Assembly (NCBI RefSeq): GCF_001417735.1
Contig: NZ_BBUZ01000028.1
Span: forward strand, 1-64,000
Direction: 5' to 3'
Source: Streptomyces sp. NBRC 110028
Lineage (GTDB): Bacteria; Actinomycetota; Actinomycetes; Streptomycetales; Streptomycetaceae
Length of the DNA: 64,000 nucleotides
Part shown: one piece after another, positions 25,774 through 34,994 of the stretch
Layout: each line of letters begins with the position of its first letter
How positions within the stretch are numbered: position 1 is the first letter of the stretch
Program-made: the position numbers and the translations under genes
The notes under the pieces: generated by a model
Database searches by the model: none
The model's input: the letters and a program-made list of their open reading frames with translations, nothing else
Told to the model about the DNA's origin: nothing

Positions 25774-27753
25774 CTACGTGACGGCCGGGCAGGCGGGGAG
25801 CATGGGCGGGATGCGGTCCGGCGGGACCGGGCGGGAGTAGAACCAGCCCTGACCCGTATCGCAGCCGATCCGTCCCAGCCGCTCCGCCTGCTCCGCGCTC
25901 TCCACGCACTCCGCCACCACCGTGAGCCCCAGCCGGTGCGCCAGCTCCACCAGCGCCCGGACGATCGTCTCGTCCGCCGGATTGGGGTGCTCCTCGGCCC
26001 GGAAACCCTGGACGAAGGAGCCGTCCAGCTTGAGCGTGGAGACCGGCAGCCGGCTCAGATAGGCGAGGTTGGAGTAGCCGGTGCCGAAGTCGTCGATCGC
26101 GATGGCCACCCCCATGTCGCTCAGCTGCTGGAGCGCCTGCAGCGGACGGCCCGCCGAGCCCATGACCGCGGACTCGGTCAGCTCCAGCTGGAGCAGCCGC
26201 GGCGGCAGCCCCGTCTCGGCGAGGATCGTGCCCACGTCGGCGACCAGGTCCGAGTCCCACACCTGACGCACGGCCACATTGACGCTGACCACCAGCGGAT
26301 GCCGGGGATGGGCCCGCTGCCAGGCGCGGGCCTGACGGCAGGCGGTCCGCAGCACCCAGCGCCCGAGCGGCACGATCGCGCCGTTCTCCTCGGCCAGCGA
26401 GACGAACCGATTCGGCGAGAGCCGGCCGAACTGCGGATGGTCCCAGCGCACCAGTGCCTCCACACCCCGCACGACCCCGTCGACCAGGCCCACCAGCGGC
26501 TGGTAGTCCAGCACGAACTCCTCCCGCTCGACCGCCGGTCGCAGCGTGCTGGACAGCGCCTGACGGGTCATGCGGTGGGCGTTGCGCTCGGGGTCGAAGA
26601 GGGTCCAGCGGGCCTTGCCGTCCTCCTTGGCCCAGTAGAGCGTGGTGTCCGCCGCCTGCATCAGCCAGGTGGTGTGGGTGCCCGCGGCGGGCCGCTCCAC
26701 GACGCCGATGCTCGCCGACACCGACAGCCGCTGCCCGCCCACGTCGAACGGCCGCTGGAGCGCGGCCAGCACCGAGCGGGCCAGCTCGCACAGCTGCTCG
26801 GTGCCGCTGGACTCCCGCACCAGCAGGGCGAACTCGTCCCCGCCGAGCCGCGCCACCAGATGGTCGCCGGGCGCCGCGCATTCGCTGAGCCGCTGGGCGA
26901 CCGCGCGCAGCAGCCGGTCGCCGACCCGGTGGCCGAGGGTGTCGTTGATCGCCTTGAAGCCGTCCAGGTCGAGGTAGCACAGCCCGATCCGGCCGGTGCC
27001 CGCGCGGTCGTACGCCCCCGCCTCCAGCGCGGCGGTCAGCCGCTCGAAGAACAGGTTCCGATTGGGCAGCCGGGTCACCGGGTCGTGCATCTGCAGATGA
27101 CGCAGCCTGCCCTGGAGGTCCCGGCGGTCGCTGATGTCGGCCATCGACAGCAGCAGGCTGCAGCTGTCCGGGGCCGGTTCGACCGTGATCTCGGCCCAGA
27201 GGGAATGACCGTCGGAGTGATGGAGCCGACGGGTGCACGTCATCCGCTCGCGACGGCCGAGCAGCACATCCCGGTAGTCGCTCCAGGCCCGCGCGTCCTC
27301 CCGCAGCTCCGCCAGCTCGGCGGCGCCGCGGGTGGCCAGCTGGGCGGGGTCGGCGCCCAGCAGGGTGCCCAGCGCGGGGTTGGCGTCCAGGACGTTGCCC
27401 TCGCGGTCGATGACCGCCATGGCGAGCCGCGCGGCGTTGAAGGCGGCGCGGTAGTCGCTGGGCGCGGCGCCCGGCGGTGCGCCCCGGGGGGCGCCCGGCG
27501 GCGCGCCCAGCGGAGTGCCGGGCGCGCCCCGTGGCGCGCCCGGGGGCGCGCACGCGGGGGCCGCCGGGGTGGGGGGTGCGCCGGCGCCCGCCTCGATGGG
27601 TGGAGCGCTGGGGTGCGTACTACGCTCAGTGATCGTCGGCAGCGTCGCGCCGGGCGCGCGGCCCTGCCAGTCGGGGGTTCCGCTCACCGCTCGCTCCCGC
27701 GTGGCGTTCGTCTGGTCCAGGTATGTCATCTGTGTTGTACACGTCTCGTGCAT
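25774..27753 (-). CDS. PAS-GGDEF-EAL cyclic-di-GMP turnover protein
   Basis: 659 residues in the longest plausible form. Disordered N-terminus with repeated GAPxGAP units (residues about 68-97), a PAS domain (about 100-210; AMAVIDREGNVLDANPAL), then a GGDEF domain with intact RLGGDEF (304-308) and an EAL domain with intact EAL (432-434) and DDFGTGYSNL. Both cyclase and phosphodiesterase residues are present. No membrane segment is seen, so it is cytoplasmic. In Streptomyces such proteins set c-di-GMP levels that gate BldD and development. Starts at 27729 or the internal GTG before Ser-Gly-Thr-Pro are also possible. Confidence 0.92.
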   Translation of the reverse strand: MHETCTTQMTYLDQTNATRERAVSGTPDWQGRAPGATLPTITERSTHPSAPPIEAGAGAPPTPAAPACAPPGAPRGAPGTPLGAPPGAPRGAPPGAAPSDYRAAFNAARLAMAVIDREGNVLDANPALGTLLGADPAQLATRGAAELAELREDARAWSDYRDVLLGRRERMTCTRRLHHSDGHSLWAEITVEPAPDSCSLLLSMADISDRRDLQGRLRHLQMHDPVTRLPNRNLFFERLTAALEAGAYDRAGTGRIGLCYLDLDGFKAINDTLGHRVGDRLLRAVAQRLSECAAPGDHLVARLGGDEFALLVRESSGTEQLCELARSVLAALQRPFDVGGQRLSVSASIGVVERPAAGTHTTWLMQAADTTLYWAKEDGKARWTLFDPERNAHRMTRQALSSTLRPAVEREEFVLDYQPLVGLVDGVVRGVEALVRWDHPQFGRLSPNRFVSLAEENGAIVPLGRWVLRTACRQARAWQRAHPRHPLVVSVNVAVRQVWDSDLVADVGTILAETGLPPRLLQLELTESAVMGSAGRPLQALQQLSDMGVAIAIDDFGTGYSNLAYLSRLPVSTLKLDGSFVQGFRAEEHPNPADETIVRALVELAHRLGLTVVAECVESAEQAERLGRIGCDTGQGWFYSRPVPPDRIPPMLPACPAVT

Positions 27754-28065
27754 CTCTCACACCGGGTGCCGGGCAGACGTCGAGAGCCTGCCTGAATAGG
27801 TAATCCCCGCTGGAAATGTGCCGATCATAGAGGCTCGTACTCCGCGCGTTCCATCCACGCCATCGCGATCACCGCCGCCTTGACAAGGTGTTTGGTCGTA
27901 TCTGTTCGACTCTGCGCGGGCACACTGCCCGCTTGACCGGATGTGACCGTCTGTTACGTACCCGGATCCCGGCCGGTTCACTCGACCGGTCCAGCCGAAC
28001 AGGGCGTACCGCGCCAATCCGCCCCAGGGTGGAGTGGGTGTTCCGTCTACGCCCGGGAGGTCGGC
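27754..28065. other. Divergent intergenic region, GGDEF-EAL and M6 protease genes
   Basis: 312 bp between two divergent genes. It contains TTGACA at 27880-27885 reading towards the protease gene, but no well-spaced -10 partner that I would stand behind. GGGAGG lies just before the protease ATG. No small gene or repeat is seen. Confidence 0.45.
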
Positions 28066-29331
28066 ATGGCGCGTCCTCAAGCGTTCGCGGGGGCGTCGCG
28101 GCCGACCCGGTTGCGCCGGGCCCAGGCCGTACTGACCTCGCTGAGCGCGGTGGTCGCCACCACCGTGGTGGCGGGCCCCGCCACGGCCGTGGGCGCGGGC
28201 GGCCCGTGCACCCTGGAGCGCACCGGCGCCCACCACTCCGAGGGCCTGGACACCTGGAACGGCGACTACCCCCGCCCGGTCCGCTCGCTCCGCGCGGCCA
28301 TGGTCTTCCTGTCCTTCCCTGACGCCGCGCCCAGGGTCACCCCCGCCCGGCTGGCCGCCGACCACACCCCCACGACCGGCGACTTCTTCCGGCGCGCCTC
28401 CTACGGACGCTTCTCGCTGCGCGTCCACCCGCTGCGGCGCTGGATCACCATGCCGAAGGCGTCCACCGCGTACGCCATACAGCGCGACTGGAACTCCTCG
28501 CACCGTGCCGCGTATCTGCGCGACGCCCTTCGCGCCGCCGATCCACACCTGGACTTCGGCCGCTACGACATCGTCTATCTCGTTGCCGACCCCGACGCCC
28601 CGGGCGTCGACGCCGACGCGACCAAAGTGGTCAACTTCGAACGACCACTGCGCGCCGACGGTAAGGATCTGCGCCGTCTGGTGACCGTCTTCGAGCACCA
28701 TCCGCCCGATCGCAATGTCCTCGCCCATGAGACCGGGCACGTCTTCGACCTGCCCGACCTCTACCACCGGCCCAGCACCGCCGACAACAGCGGCGACTGG
28801 GACACCTACGTCGGCGACTGGGACCTGATGGGCAGCCAGTTCGGGCTCTCCCCGGACCCCTTCGGCTGGCACAAGTGGAAACTCGGCTGGCTCACCGGCC
28901 GCCAGGTGGTCTGCGTCCGGTCCCTCGGCCCGAAGACGTACACCCTCCAGCCCCTCAGCGCCCCCATGGAAGGCCGCCCCGGCACCGACACCCGCACCCG
29001 GCTGGTGGTGGTCCGCACCGGCCCCACCACCGCGCTGGCCATCGAGGCGCGCGGCGCGTACGGCAACGACGCGGGCACCTGCACCGAAGGCGTCCTGGTC
29101 TACCGGGTGCGCAACGACGCCGCCTCGGGCGAGGGCCCGGTCCGGGTCCTGGACGGCCACCCCGCCACCTCCGCCTGCTGGAACGAGTCCGTCTACCCCG
29201 ATCTGGCCGACGCCCCGCTCGGCGTCGGCGACTCCCTCCTGGCCAGGGAGGAAGCGGTCCGCGTGACCGTCACCGGCCGTGCCGACGGCGGCTCCTGGGC
29301 CGTGCGGGTCACCCGCGGCGCGCGCTCCTAG
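28066..29331 (+). CDS. Secreted M6-family metalloprotease domain protein
   Basis: 421 residues. Signal peptide (about residues 17-42), a propeptide-like region, then an M6/immune-inhibitor-A-type zinc site HETGHVFDLPDLY (His221, Glu222, His225) followed by the met-turn region WDLMGSQFG. The tail after residue 300 is beta-rich and may be a binding or processing domain. GGGAGG precedes the ATG at 28066; the frame upstream is not family-like. Extracellular protein degradation is the likely role. Confidence 0.87.
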   Translation: MARPQAFAGASRPTRLRRAQAVLTSLSAVVATTVVAGPATAVGAGGPCTLERTGAHHSEGLDTWNGDYPRPVRSLRAAMVFLSFPDAAPRVTPARLAADHTPTTGDFFRRASYGRFSLRVHPLRRWITMPKASTAYAIQRDWNSSHRAAYLRDALRAADPHLDFGRYDIVYLVADPDAPGVDADATKVVNFERPLRADGKDLRRLVTVFEHHPPDRNVLAHETGHVFDLPDLYHRPSTADNSGDWDTYVGDWDLMGSQFGLSPDPFGWHKWKLGWLTGRQVVCVRSLGPKTYTLQPLSAPMEGRPGTDTRTRLVVVRTGPTTALAIEARGAYGNDAGTCTEGVLVYRVRNDAASGEGPVRVLDGHPATSACWNESVYPDLADAPLGVGDSLLAREEAVRVTVTGRADGGSWAVRVTRGARS

Positions 29332-29370
29332 ACCGGTTTCGACCGCGCCGGCCTGCCTGCCCGTCGACCG

Positions 29371-29446
29371 GCCGGCACCGCACCACACCGCCGGCACCGC
29401 ACCACACCGCCGGCGCCGCACCACACCGCCGGCACCGCACCACACC
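29371..29446. repeat. 19-bp tandem repeat, four copies
   Basis: Unit GCCGGCACCGCACCACACC occurs at 29371, 29390, 29409 (one change) and 29428, and a decayed fifth unit starts at 29447. It begins 40 bp after the metalloprotease stop. A minisatellite-like array; no coding frame across it is believable. Confidence 0.9.
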
Positions 29447-29590
29447 GCCGGCACCGCGACCGACCGGGCCGCCGCCCACGTGCCCGTTCCGCACCGACCC
29501 GGCCGCCTGGCCACGGGCCATCGGCCGCCACGCATCACCGAAACCGTCGCCCCCGACACCCACGACGCACGCTGTGCCGCGCCGGCCGCC

Positions 29591-29898
29591 GACGGCCCCG
29601 GCGGCTTCCTGCGCACCGGCGGCCTCGGCCTCGCGGCGGACGGCGGCATCCGCATGACCGGCCGGGTTCGCGACGGGCTGCCCCGGCTCGCCCCCCGGAT
29701 CCGCGCCCGGGGGCGGAGGAGTCCGGCGTCACCACCGGCGCGGTGCTCCCCGTCAGCCCCGGTACGGTGCGCCGGGACGGGGCGGCGAAGGTGCGCCGTG
29801 GGGTGCCGCGCGAGTGATATCCACGCGGTGAATTGCGCGCCCTGCACGCCGAGTACGCGCCGGGGCCCACCGAACCGTGCCGGGGCGGCGCGGCCTGA
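29591..29898 (+). pseudogene. Remnant of a fatty-acyl-AMP ligase (FAAL) C-terminal domain
   Basis: Three pieces in order resemble the end of a FAAL/acyl-CoA ligase. GFLRTGGLGLAADGGIRMTG (from about 29600) mirrors the FLRTGDLGF..GELYVTGR hinge. VLPVSPGTVRRDGAAKVRRG (from 29743) mirrors the catalytic-Lys GTxxRTxSGKxxR motif. ELRALHAEYAPGP (from 29830) mirrors the C-terminus. The first piece is in another frame than the other two, and a TGA at 29812-29814 interrupts the latter pair. The rest of the enzyme is gone. I infer a decayed gene; the resemblance is by eye. Confidence 0.5.
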
Positions 29899-30017
29899 AC
29901 GGCGGCCGGAGTAATACCTCTGTTCGACACGGGGAATCGGGCGGAAAGGCTGCGAGGCCCGGAAACGCTTGGGAATAATCATCATGCGGGGGCCGGTGGG
30001 GGAAGGGGCGGGGCGAC

Positions 30018-30623
30018 ATGGTCAGGGTGCTCATCGCCGAAGACATGCATATGCTGCGCAAAGCACTGGTCGCCCTGCTGGAATTCGAACCCGATATCGA
30101 GGTCGTGGCCGAATTCTCCAGCGGCGCCGATATTCTGCCGCGGGCCCGCCAGCTCCGCCCGGATGTCGCGATCCTCGACATCGACCTGCCCGGAGTGGAC
30201 GGGCTGACCGCCGCCGCCGAGCTGCACACCGCCGTTCCCGAATGCCGGACCATGATGCTCACCAGCCTCGGCCGGCCCGGAAATCTGCGGCGCGCGCTCG
30301 CGGCCCATGTCGCCGGATTTCTGCTGAAGGACAGCAGCCCGGCCACCCTGTGCGATGCCATTCGCGCGGTCGCGCGGGGCGAGCGGGTCATCGACCCACA
30401 ACTCGCCCTGGCCGCCCTGGACGACGGCCCGCAGCCGCTGACCCCGCGCGAACTGGAGGTGCTGCGGATGGCCTCCGAGGGTGAGGAGGCCGCCCGTATA
30501 GCGGCCCGGCTCTTTCTGTCGGTGGGGACGGTGCGCAATTACCTGACCTCCGCCGTCACCAAGCTCAACGCGCGCAACCGGGTCGACGCCATCCGGATCG
30601 CCCGCGAGGCGGGCTGGCTGTAG
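30018..30623 (+). CDS. NarL/DesR-type response regulator
   Basis: 201 residues. Receiver domain with acidic pocket (IAEDMH), phospho-acceptor Asp54 in VAILDIDLPG and conserved Lys in FLLKDSSP, then a LuxR-type helix-turn-helix (LTPRELEVLRMASEGEEAARIAARLFLSVGTVRNYL). The sequence matches DesR-like regulators of the DesK/DesR group. The gene converges on the histidine kinase gene at 30862-32208, its likely partner. The FAAL remnant lies just upstream, hinting that the pair once neighboured a lipid or lipopeptide gene cluster. Confidence 0.9.
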   Translation: MVRVLIAEDMHMLRKALVALLEFEPDIEVVAEFSSGADILPRARQLRPDVAILDIDLPGVDGLTAAAELHTAVPECRTMMLTSLGRPGNLRRALAAHVAGFLLKDSSPATLCDAIRAVARGERVIDPQLALAALDDGPQPLTPRELEVLRMASEGEEAARIAARLFLSVGTVRNYLTSAVTKLNARNRVDAIRIAREAGWL

Positions 30624-30755
30624 GGGGCGTCTTGTGGATCACGCCGGGCTCCCGACGCCCGCTGTGACATCAGCCGCTGCCGCGGCGGGCGGCACCTCGC
30701 GGCCCCGCGCTCGTCGCACGCAGCGCCGCCGCGCTCGCCTCACGCGGGTTGCGCG

Positions 30756-30785
30756 CTTCCCCCAGCTACCGTTGGGAGGTGCCCC
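30756..30785. repeat. Streptomyces-type intergenic inverted repeat
   Basis: The stretch around CCCCCAGCTACCGTTGGGAGG, with CCCAGC/GTTGGG pairing through a G-U, resembles a short repeat found between genes in many Streptomyces genomes, by memory. It lies in the 238-bp gap between the convergent response-regulator and kinase genes, which otherwise shows no feature. Confidence 0.35.
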
Positions 30786-30861
30786 CTGCACCAGACACCG
30801 CTCGCTGATCCGGCCTGACCAACAAGACACCCCCCCCGGCGCTACGGAAAACGGCCGGGCG

Positions 30862-32208
30862 TCACGCCGTCACCGCGGGGCCGAACTCCTCCTCCGTACC
30901 GCGCCCCCGCCCGTTCCTCGGCGCCTCCGTGGACACCTCCAGCTCGGCCCGCAGCTCGAACCAGCCGTCGGGCCGTACGTCCGCGTACAGCCGCCCGCCG
31001 AGCCCCGCCAGCCGCACCCGGAGGTTGCCGATACCGCTGCCGCCCGCGGTGCCGGCGACGCCGTCGGCACGCAGGATCGTGGACGCCTTGCCCACCCCGT
31101 CGTTCACCAGGGTCAGCCGCACCGTGGGCCCGGCCCGCCGGGCCGTGATCGCGCAGTGCTCGGCCTTGCTGTGCCGCAGCACGTTGGTCAGCCCCTCGCG
31201 CAACACGCTCGCCAGCACTGTGTCCACCCGCTCGGGCAGCGGCCCGCACTCGATGTCCGCGGTGGCCCGGATGCCCGCCGCGGCCAGCATGGACCGGGCC
31301 GTCTCCGCCTCCGCGGACAGCGACATCTTGCGGTACCCCCGGGCCACCGCCCGGACGTCGGCCAGCGCCTGACGGGACGTCTGCAGGATCTCGGCCAGCT
31401 CCTGCCGCACCCGGTCGTTCTGCCGGGGCACCAGCCGGTGCACCAGCTCGCATTTGAGGGTGATGGTGGAGAGGCTGAGGCCGAGCAGATCGTGCACGTC
31501 CCGGGAGAACCGCAGCCGCTCCTGCGCGACCGCCAGCCGGGCCAGTTCCGCCCGCGACCGGGAGACCTCGGCGACCAGGCCGGAGAGCCGGGAGAGCCCG
31601 AAGACCACCAGCCCGGTGATCGTGGTGGACACCGTGGTGTACGCGACCTTGTCCCAGCCGAACCCCACCTGGAACAGCAGCACATCGGTGATCACCAGGA
31701 TCGCGGCGAACGTCGGCCAGGCCACCGCCGGGACCAGCACCAGCAGCGCGGAGCCCGCCAGGAAGCCGGGCATGCCCAGCCACGCCTGCTCGAAGACGGC
31801 GAAGGGCAGAAAGGTCAGCGTCGCCTGGAGCAGCAGCGTCCAGTGCCGGGCGGCGGCCATCCGGGGCACCAGACCGGGGAAGGAGTGCGTCAGCTGGATG
31901 CCCAGCAGCGCGGCCAGCACCGGCAGGATCTCCAGCATCCGCACCACCGCGTCCACCGCGCTCCCCGGCGGGAGTCCTTCGACCACGTACGTCACGGCGA
32001 CGGAGAAGTAGCCCAGGAGCACCACGACCGTGATCACCACGGCCAGGCGCGGCGCCAGGTCGTCGTGGTCGCGCGGCGGCTTTTTCCCGGCATCGTCGGG
32101 CAAGAGGCTCCCCTGCACTCGTCCTCCGGATGGTCGGGCCGGATTGGGCGGCTTGCCCGAGAGTATCCGATCTTTTGCGGGGGAGGAGGGGGTGCGGCGA
32201 AGGCTCAT
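30862..32208 (-). CDS. DesK-type sensor histidine kinase
   Basis: 448 residues from the ATG at 32208 (an in-frame GTG at 32235 is possible). Four or five N-terminal membrane spans (residues about 53-205) are followed by a HisKA_3 dimerisation domain with the phospho-acceptor His239 in FSRDVHDLLGLSLS, and a degenerate HATPase domain with the N-box EGLTNVLRHSKA and G-box GGSGIGNLRVRLAGLGG. It probably senses a membrane signal and phosphorylates the NarL-type regulator encoded opposite it. The RiPP cyclodehydratase gene starts just beyond, on the same strand and upstream. Confidence 0.88.
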   Translation of the reverse strand: MSLRRTPSSPAKDRILSGKPPNPARPSGGRVQGSLLPDDAGKKPPRDHDDLAPRLAVVITVVVLLGYFSVAVTYVVEGLPPGSAVDAVVRMLEILPVLAALLGIQLTHSFPGLVPRMAAARHWTLLLQATLTFLPFAVFEQAWLGMPGFLAGSALLVLVPAVAWPTFAAILVITDVLLFQVGFGWDKVAYTTVSTTITGLVVFGLSRLSGLVAEVSRSRAELARLAVAQERLRFSRDVHDLLGLSLSTITLKCELVHRLVPRQNDRVRQELAEILQTSRQALADVRAVARGYRKMSLSAEAETARSMLAAAGIRATADIECGPLPERVDTVLASVLREGLTNVLRHSKAEHCAITARRAGPTVRLTLVNDGVGKASTILRADGVAGTAGGSGIGNLRVRLAGLGGRLYADVRPDGWFELRAELEVSTEAPRNGRGRGTEEEFGPAVTA

Positions 32209-32253
32209 GGTGTACACAGAGTTACGGGTTGTCACCTTCGATCACAGGAAGAA

Positions 32254-34650
32254 TCACAGGAAAAGGGGAACGGGGTTCAGGTCGCGGTACGCCGTCGGCC
32301 GCCGCAGCCGCCCCAGGGCCACCGGGACGTCGTAGAGCCGGCCGGGCGCGAACCGGGGCCAGTGCGGGCGCAGCCCGGGCACCAGCACCTTGGCCACGGG
32401 CAGCCCCACATCCGGCCGGGTCTGGTCCAGCACCAGCAGCTCCATCCCGCGCGCGCGGACCGCCTCCCGTACGGCGGCCAGGGCGTCACCGTCCGGGGGA
32501 GCGGCCACCCCGGGCGGCGGCGCCGCGTCCGGGCCGGGCGTCAGATAGGGCCGGCCGGCGGTGGTCGCGGTACGGAACCAGCGCAGCGCCACCGGGTCGG
32601 CCGCGCCGTAGCCCCCGCCGTCCGCGCGGGCCTCGACCACCGCGGGCAGCATCTGGTTCAGCTCGGCGAAGGCGTGGCACAGCGCGGTGTGCCGGTCGAA
32701 GTGGGCGCCGAAGCCCAGCGTGATGTCCTCCGCGGGCTTGTCGGTGCGGCGCGAGAGCGCGGCGACCACCGGGATGCCGAAGTCGGTGGTGAGGTCCAGC
32801 GCCCACACCTCGCGCCGCAGTCCGCCGTGGGCGCGGCGGACTTCGGCCAGCCAGGGGTCGTCGAAGGCGTCCAGGGCGACCGCGGGCTGACGGGTGCGGT
32901 TGTACCACCACAGGGCGACCGCGTCCCGCTCCACCAGCTCCAGGAAGCCCCGTACGACGGCGTCGGCCAGGGTGGGCCCGGCCGCCGCGCCGTTGGAGTC
33001 CGCCCGGCAGCAGCGCCGTCCCGGGGGCTGCGGGGCGCCGTAGTACAGCAGTGCGGTGGGCAGCAGCCGGTGCCGCTCGGCGGTGAGCGACCACACCGGC
33101 GTCCAGTCGAGTTCGGCGTCCTCGTCGAACGGATCGGGGGGCCGGTGGCGCGCGGGCGTGGCCCGGTCCGTGAACGGCCGCGCGAACTGCCGTGGATGCA
33201 CGAGCTGGACGGTGTCCGGATGCACCGCGTCCGCCGGGTCCAGCGCGCGGTAGCGGGCGCGCTGGCGCGGCTCGTCCCCCTGGAAGTGGCCGCTGTAGTG
33301 CTCGAGCGCCTCGCACAGGGCGCTCGCCCGGGCCTGTTCGGCGGTCCGCCCCTTGCCGTGGGCGGCGGCCCGCAGCCCGGCCCGCACCGCGTCCAGCCCG
33401 CTCGGCGGCGCGGGGGCGGTGTGCGGACCGTAGGCGGCGTACGAGGGGTGGCGGGCGTGGTAGCAGTTGAGGAGGGCCGGGCCGCGCGGATCGCGGCGGA
33501 TCTCGGTGACCAGCCCGGTGACGGGGTCCACGAGATGGCCGTACCGCTCCATGACGTCGCGCGGTGAGGCGGCGTTCACGGTGGTGTTCACGCGGTCGTC
33601 GCGCGGCTCACGCGGCGACGGCAGGGCCAGCGGCGCCCGTATCCGCTCCGCGACCAGCGCCGGATTCCCGCACCCGGCGCACTGCGGGCGGCGGGAGAGC
33701 GGATGGCGGTCCACGGTGGCGGTGAGGCTGTCCAGGGTGCACAGCGCCCGCTGCCCCGGATGCCGGTGCCCGGCCAGCCACTTGGCGGCCTCCAGCGCGG
33801 CCAGCTGGAGCGCGGCCGCGCGGCTCGCGGGCAGCGAGGCGGGCGGCCGTGGCACCGGCCCCGGGCGGCCCAGCCTGCGCTGGAGGTACGCCTCGGCCTG
33901 CCGCCCGCGCCAGAGCCGGTCGGCCAGACATGCCCAGCACGGGTCGTCGTGGGCGCCGAGGAACGGGCCGAGCCACGCCTTGGTGCCCACCGGTTTGACG
34001 GGCAGCCAGCGGCGGCCCGCGGCGCGATGGGCGGCGTCGACCGCGGCGAGCCGCGGATCGAGGTAGTCGTCGCACACCACAAGGGTGAGTTCCGCGGCGC
34101 CGTGTTGACGGGGGCCGACTTGACGTACGGCCCATCGGCAGTCCCGGCCCTGCGCGGCCGGGGCCGCCGCCCGGTCGTCCGACTCCCCGTCCGCCGAGGC
34201 CGCCGCCCGCAGCCCCGCCGCCCGCAGCGCCCGGACGACTTCGGCGGGGTCGGCCGAACCGAGGATCACCGACGCCACGGAGGCCGCGGCCGGGCGGTCG
34301 GCCGGGCGTATGGAGCGGCCGTCGCCGCCGCCCAGTCCGGCCAGCTCCCAGTACGCCTCCTCGGGCCCGGGGGCCTGCGTGGGCTCCCGCTCGGACACCA
34401 GCCCGGCCGCCCGCAGCCGCGCGATGACCCGTTCGGCCTGTCCGGCGGGCACCGCGCCCGGCAGCCCGGGCGCGCGGGCCGCCTCGGTGAGGATGTGCGC
34501 GAGGTCCCGCGACCCGTCCAGCAGCGGCGCGAGCGCCGCGATCGCCCGCCCGTGCAGCGCGGTGACGCCGTGCTCGGAGACCAGGTAGACGGCCTCTCCC
34601 GGCACCGGTTCGACCCGCAGGTGCGGGGTGAAGCCCAGTTCGCCCGCCAT
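32254..34650 (-). CDS. Fused E1-like (C) and YcaO (D) cyclodehydratase of a TOMM/RiPP pathway
   Basis: 798 residues. N-terminal third: precursor-binding/E1-like part with two CxxC zinc motifs (CWAC at 238-241, CAGC at 324-327), usual for 'TOMM precursor leader peptide-binding protein'. C-terminal YcaO domain (about 350-798) has the ATP-site motifs GKGRTAEQARASALCEALEH (433-452), ADSNGAAAG (550-558) and ELVERDAVALWWY. It ends NPVPLFL, a weakened form of the proline-rich YcaO tail. Family role: ATP-driven conversion of Cys/Ser/Thr in a precursor to thiazoline/oxazoline. It starts 13 bp after the precursor gene. No separate dehydrogenase (SagB-like) gene is seen. Confidence 0.92.
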   Translation of the reverse strand: MAGELGFTPHLRVEPVPGEAVYLVSEHGVTALHGRAIAALAPLLDGSRDLAHILTEAARAPGLPGAVPAGQAERVIARLRAAGLVSEREPTQAPGPEEAYWELAGLGGGDGRSIRPADRPAAASVASVILGSADPAEVVRALRAAGLRAAASADGESDDRAAAPAAQGRDCRWAVRQVGPRQHGAAELTLVVCDDYLDPRLAAVDAAHRAAGRRWLPVKPVGTKAWLGPFLGAHDDPCWACLADRLWRGRQAEAYLQRRLGRPGPVPRPPASLPASRAAALQLAALEAAKWLAGHRHPGQRALCTLDSLTATVDRHPLSRRPQCAGCGNPALVAERIRAPLALPSPREPRDDRVNTTVNAASPRDVMERYGHLVDPVTGLVTEIRRDPRGPALLNCYHARHPSYAAYGPHTAPAPPSGLDAVRAGLRAAAHGKGRTAEQARASALCEALEHYSGHFQGDEPRQRARYRALDPADAVHPDTVQLVHPRQFARPFTDRATPARHRPPDPFDEDAELDWTPVWSLTAERHRLLPTALLYYGAPQPPGRRCCRADSNGAAAGPTLADAVVRGFLELVERDAVALWWYNRTRQPAVALDAFDDPWLAEVRRAHGGLRREVWALDLTTDFGIPVVAALSRRTDKPAEDITLGFGAHFDRHTALCHAFAELNQMLPAVVEARADGGGYGAADPVALRWFRTATTAGRPYLTPGPDAAPPPGVAAPPDGDALAAVREAVRARGMELLVLDQTRPDVGLPVAKVLVPGLRPHWPRFAPGRLYDVPVALGRLRRPTAYRDLNPVPLFL

Positions 34651-34663
34651 GTGTCCCCGTCCC

Positions 34664-34870
34664 TCATTCCCCGCTGAACGTGCAGATGCAGATGCGCGGC
34701 GCGACGGTCGGCCACCCGGCGTCGGTCAGGTCCTCGATGACCAGGTCGTCCGGGTCGGAGTCCGCGACGGCCGGGGGGCCGCCGTCGGCGGCCTCCCCGC
34801 CGTCCGGGAGCACTCGGGCGGTGTAGGGCAGGGACCGCGTGGGTTGCGTGGGGATGGAGGCTTTCGTCAT
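34664..34870 (-). CDS. RiPP precursor peptide of the YcaO cluster
   Basis: 68 residues from the ATG at 34870 (GAGGAG eight bases upstream). Leader: Pro/Thr-rich N-terminus, Gly/Ala/Asp middle, then the acidic recognition-like stretch DSDPDDLVIEDLTDAGWP. The last residues, PRICICTFSGE, hold the only cyclisable cluster (Cys61, Cys63, Thr64, Ser66), directly before the stop. The position immediately upstream of the cyclodehydratase gene, small size and core composition support the call. The cleavage site is unknown; before Ile60 or Cys61 is my guess. Confidence 0.82.
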   Translation of the reverse strand: MTKASIPTQPTRSLPYTARVLPDGGEAADGGPPAVADSDPDDLVIEDLTDAGWPTVAPRICICTFSGE

Positions 34871-34994
34871 CACAGGCTCTCCTCGGGGTGGGAGGCGGTC
34901 GTGGACCGGGGGCCGCGACGGGGCCGCCGCCGCGGGCCAGTGCCGCCGTCATCGCCAGGGTGTGAATTTGTCATGGGTCGAACTCCCAGGACTC

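Noticed and set aside
24617..27795. Frames of 846-978 codons over the LLM and GGDEF-EAL genes
   Set aside because: Both overlap strongly supported genes on the proper frames and have arginine/glycine-rich shadow composition.
29279..29914. Plus-strand 211-codon frame after the metalloprotease
   Set aside because: It crosses the 19-bp tandem repeat; only a fragment of it matches an adenylating enzyme, so it is treated as part of a pseudogene and not as an intact gene.
30634..33567. 977-codon plus-strand frame across kinase and YcaO genes
   Set aside because: Antisense to two well-supported genes; His/Gln/Arg-rich composition typical of reverse-complement shadow frames.
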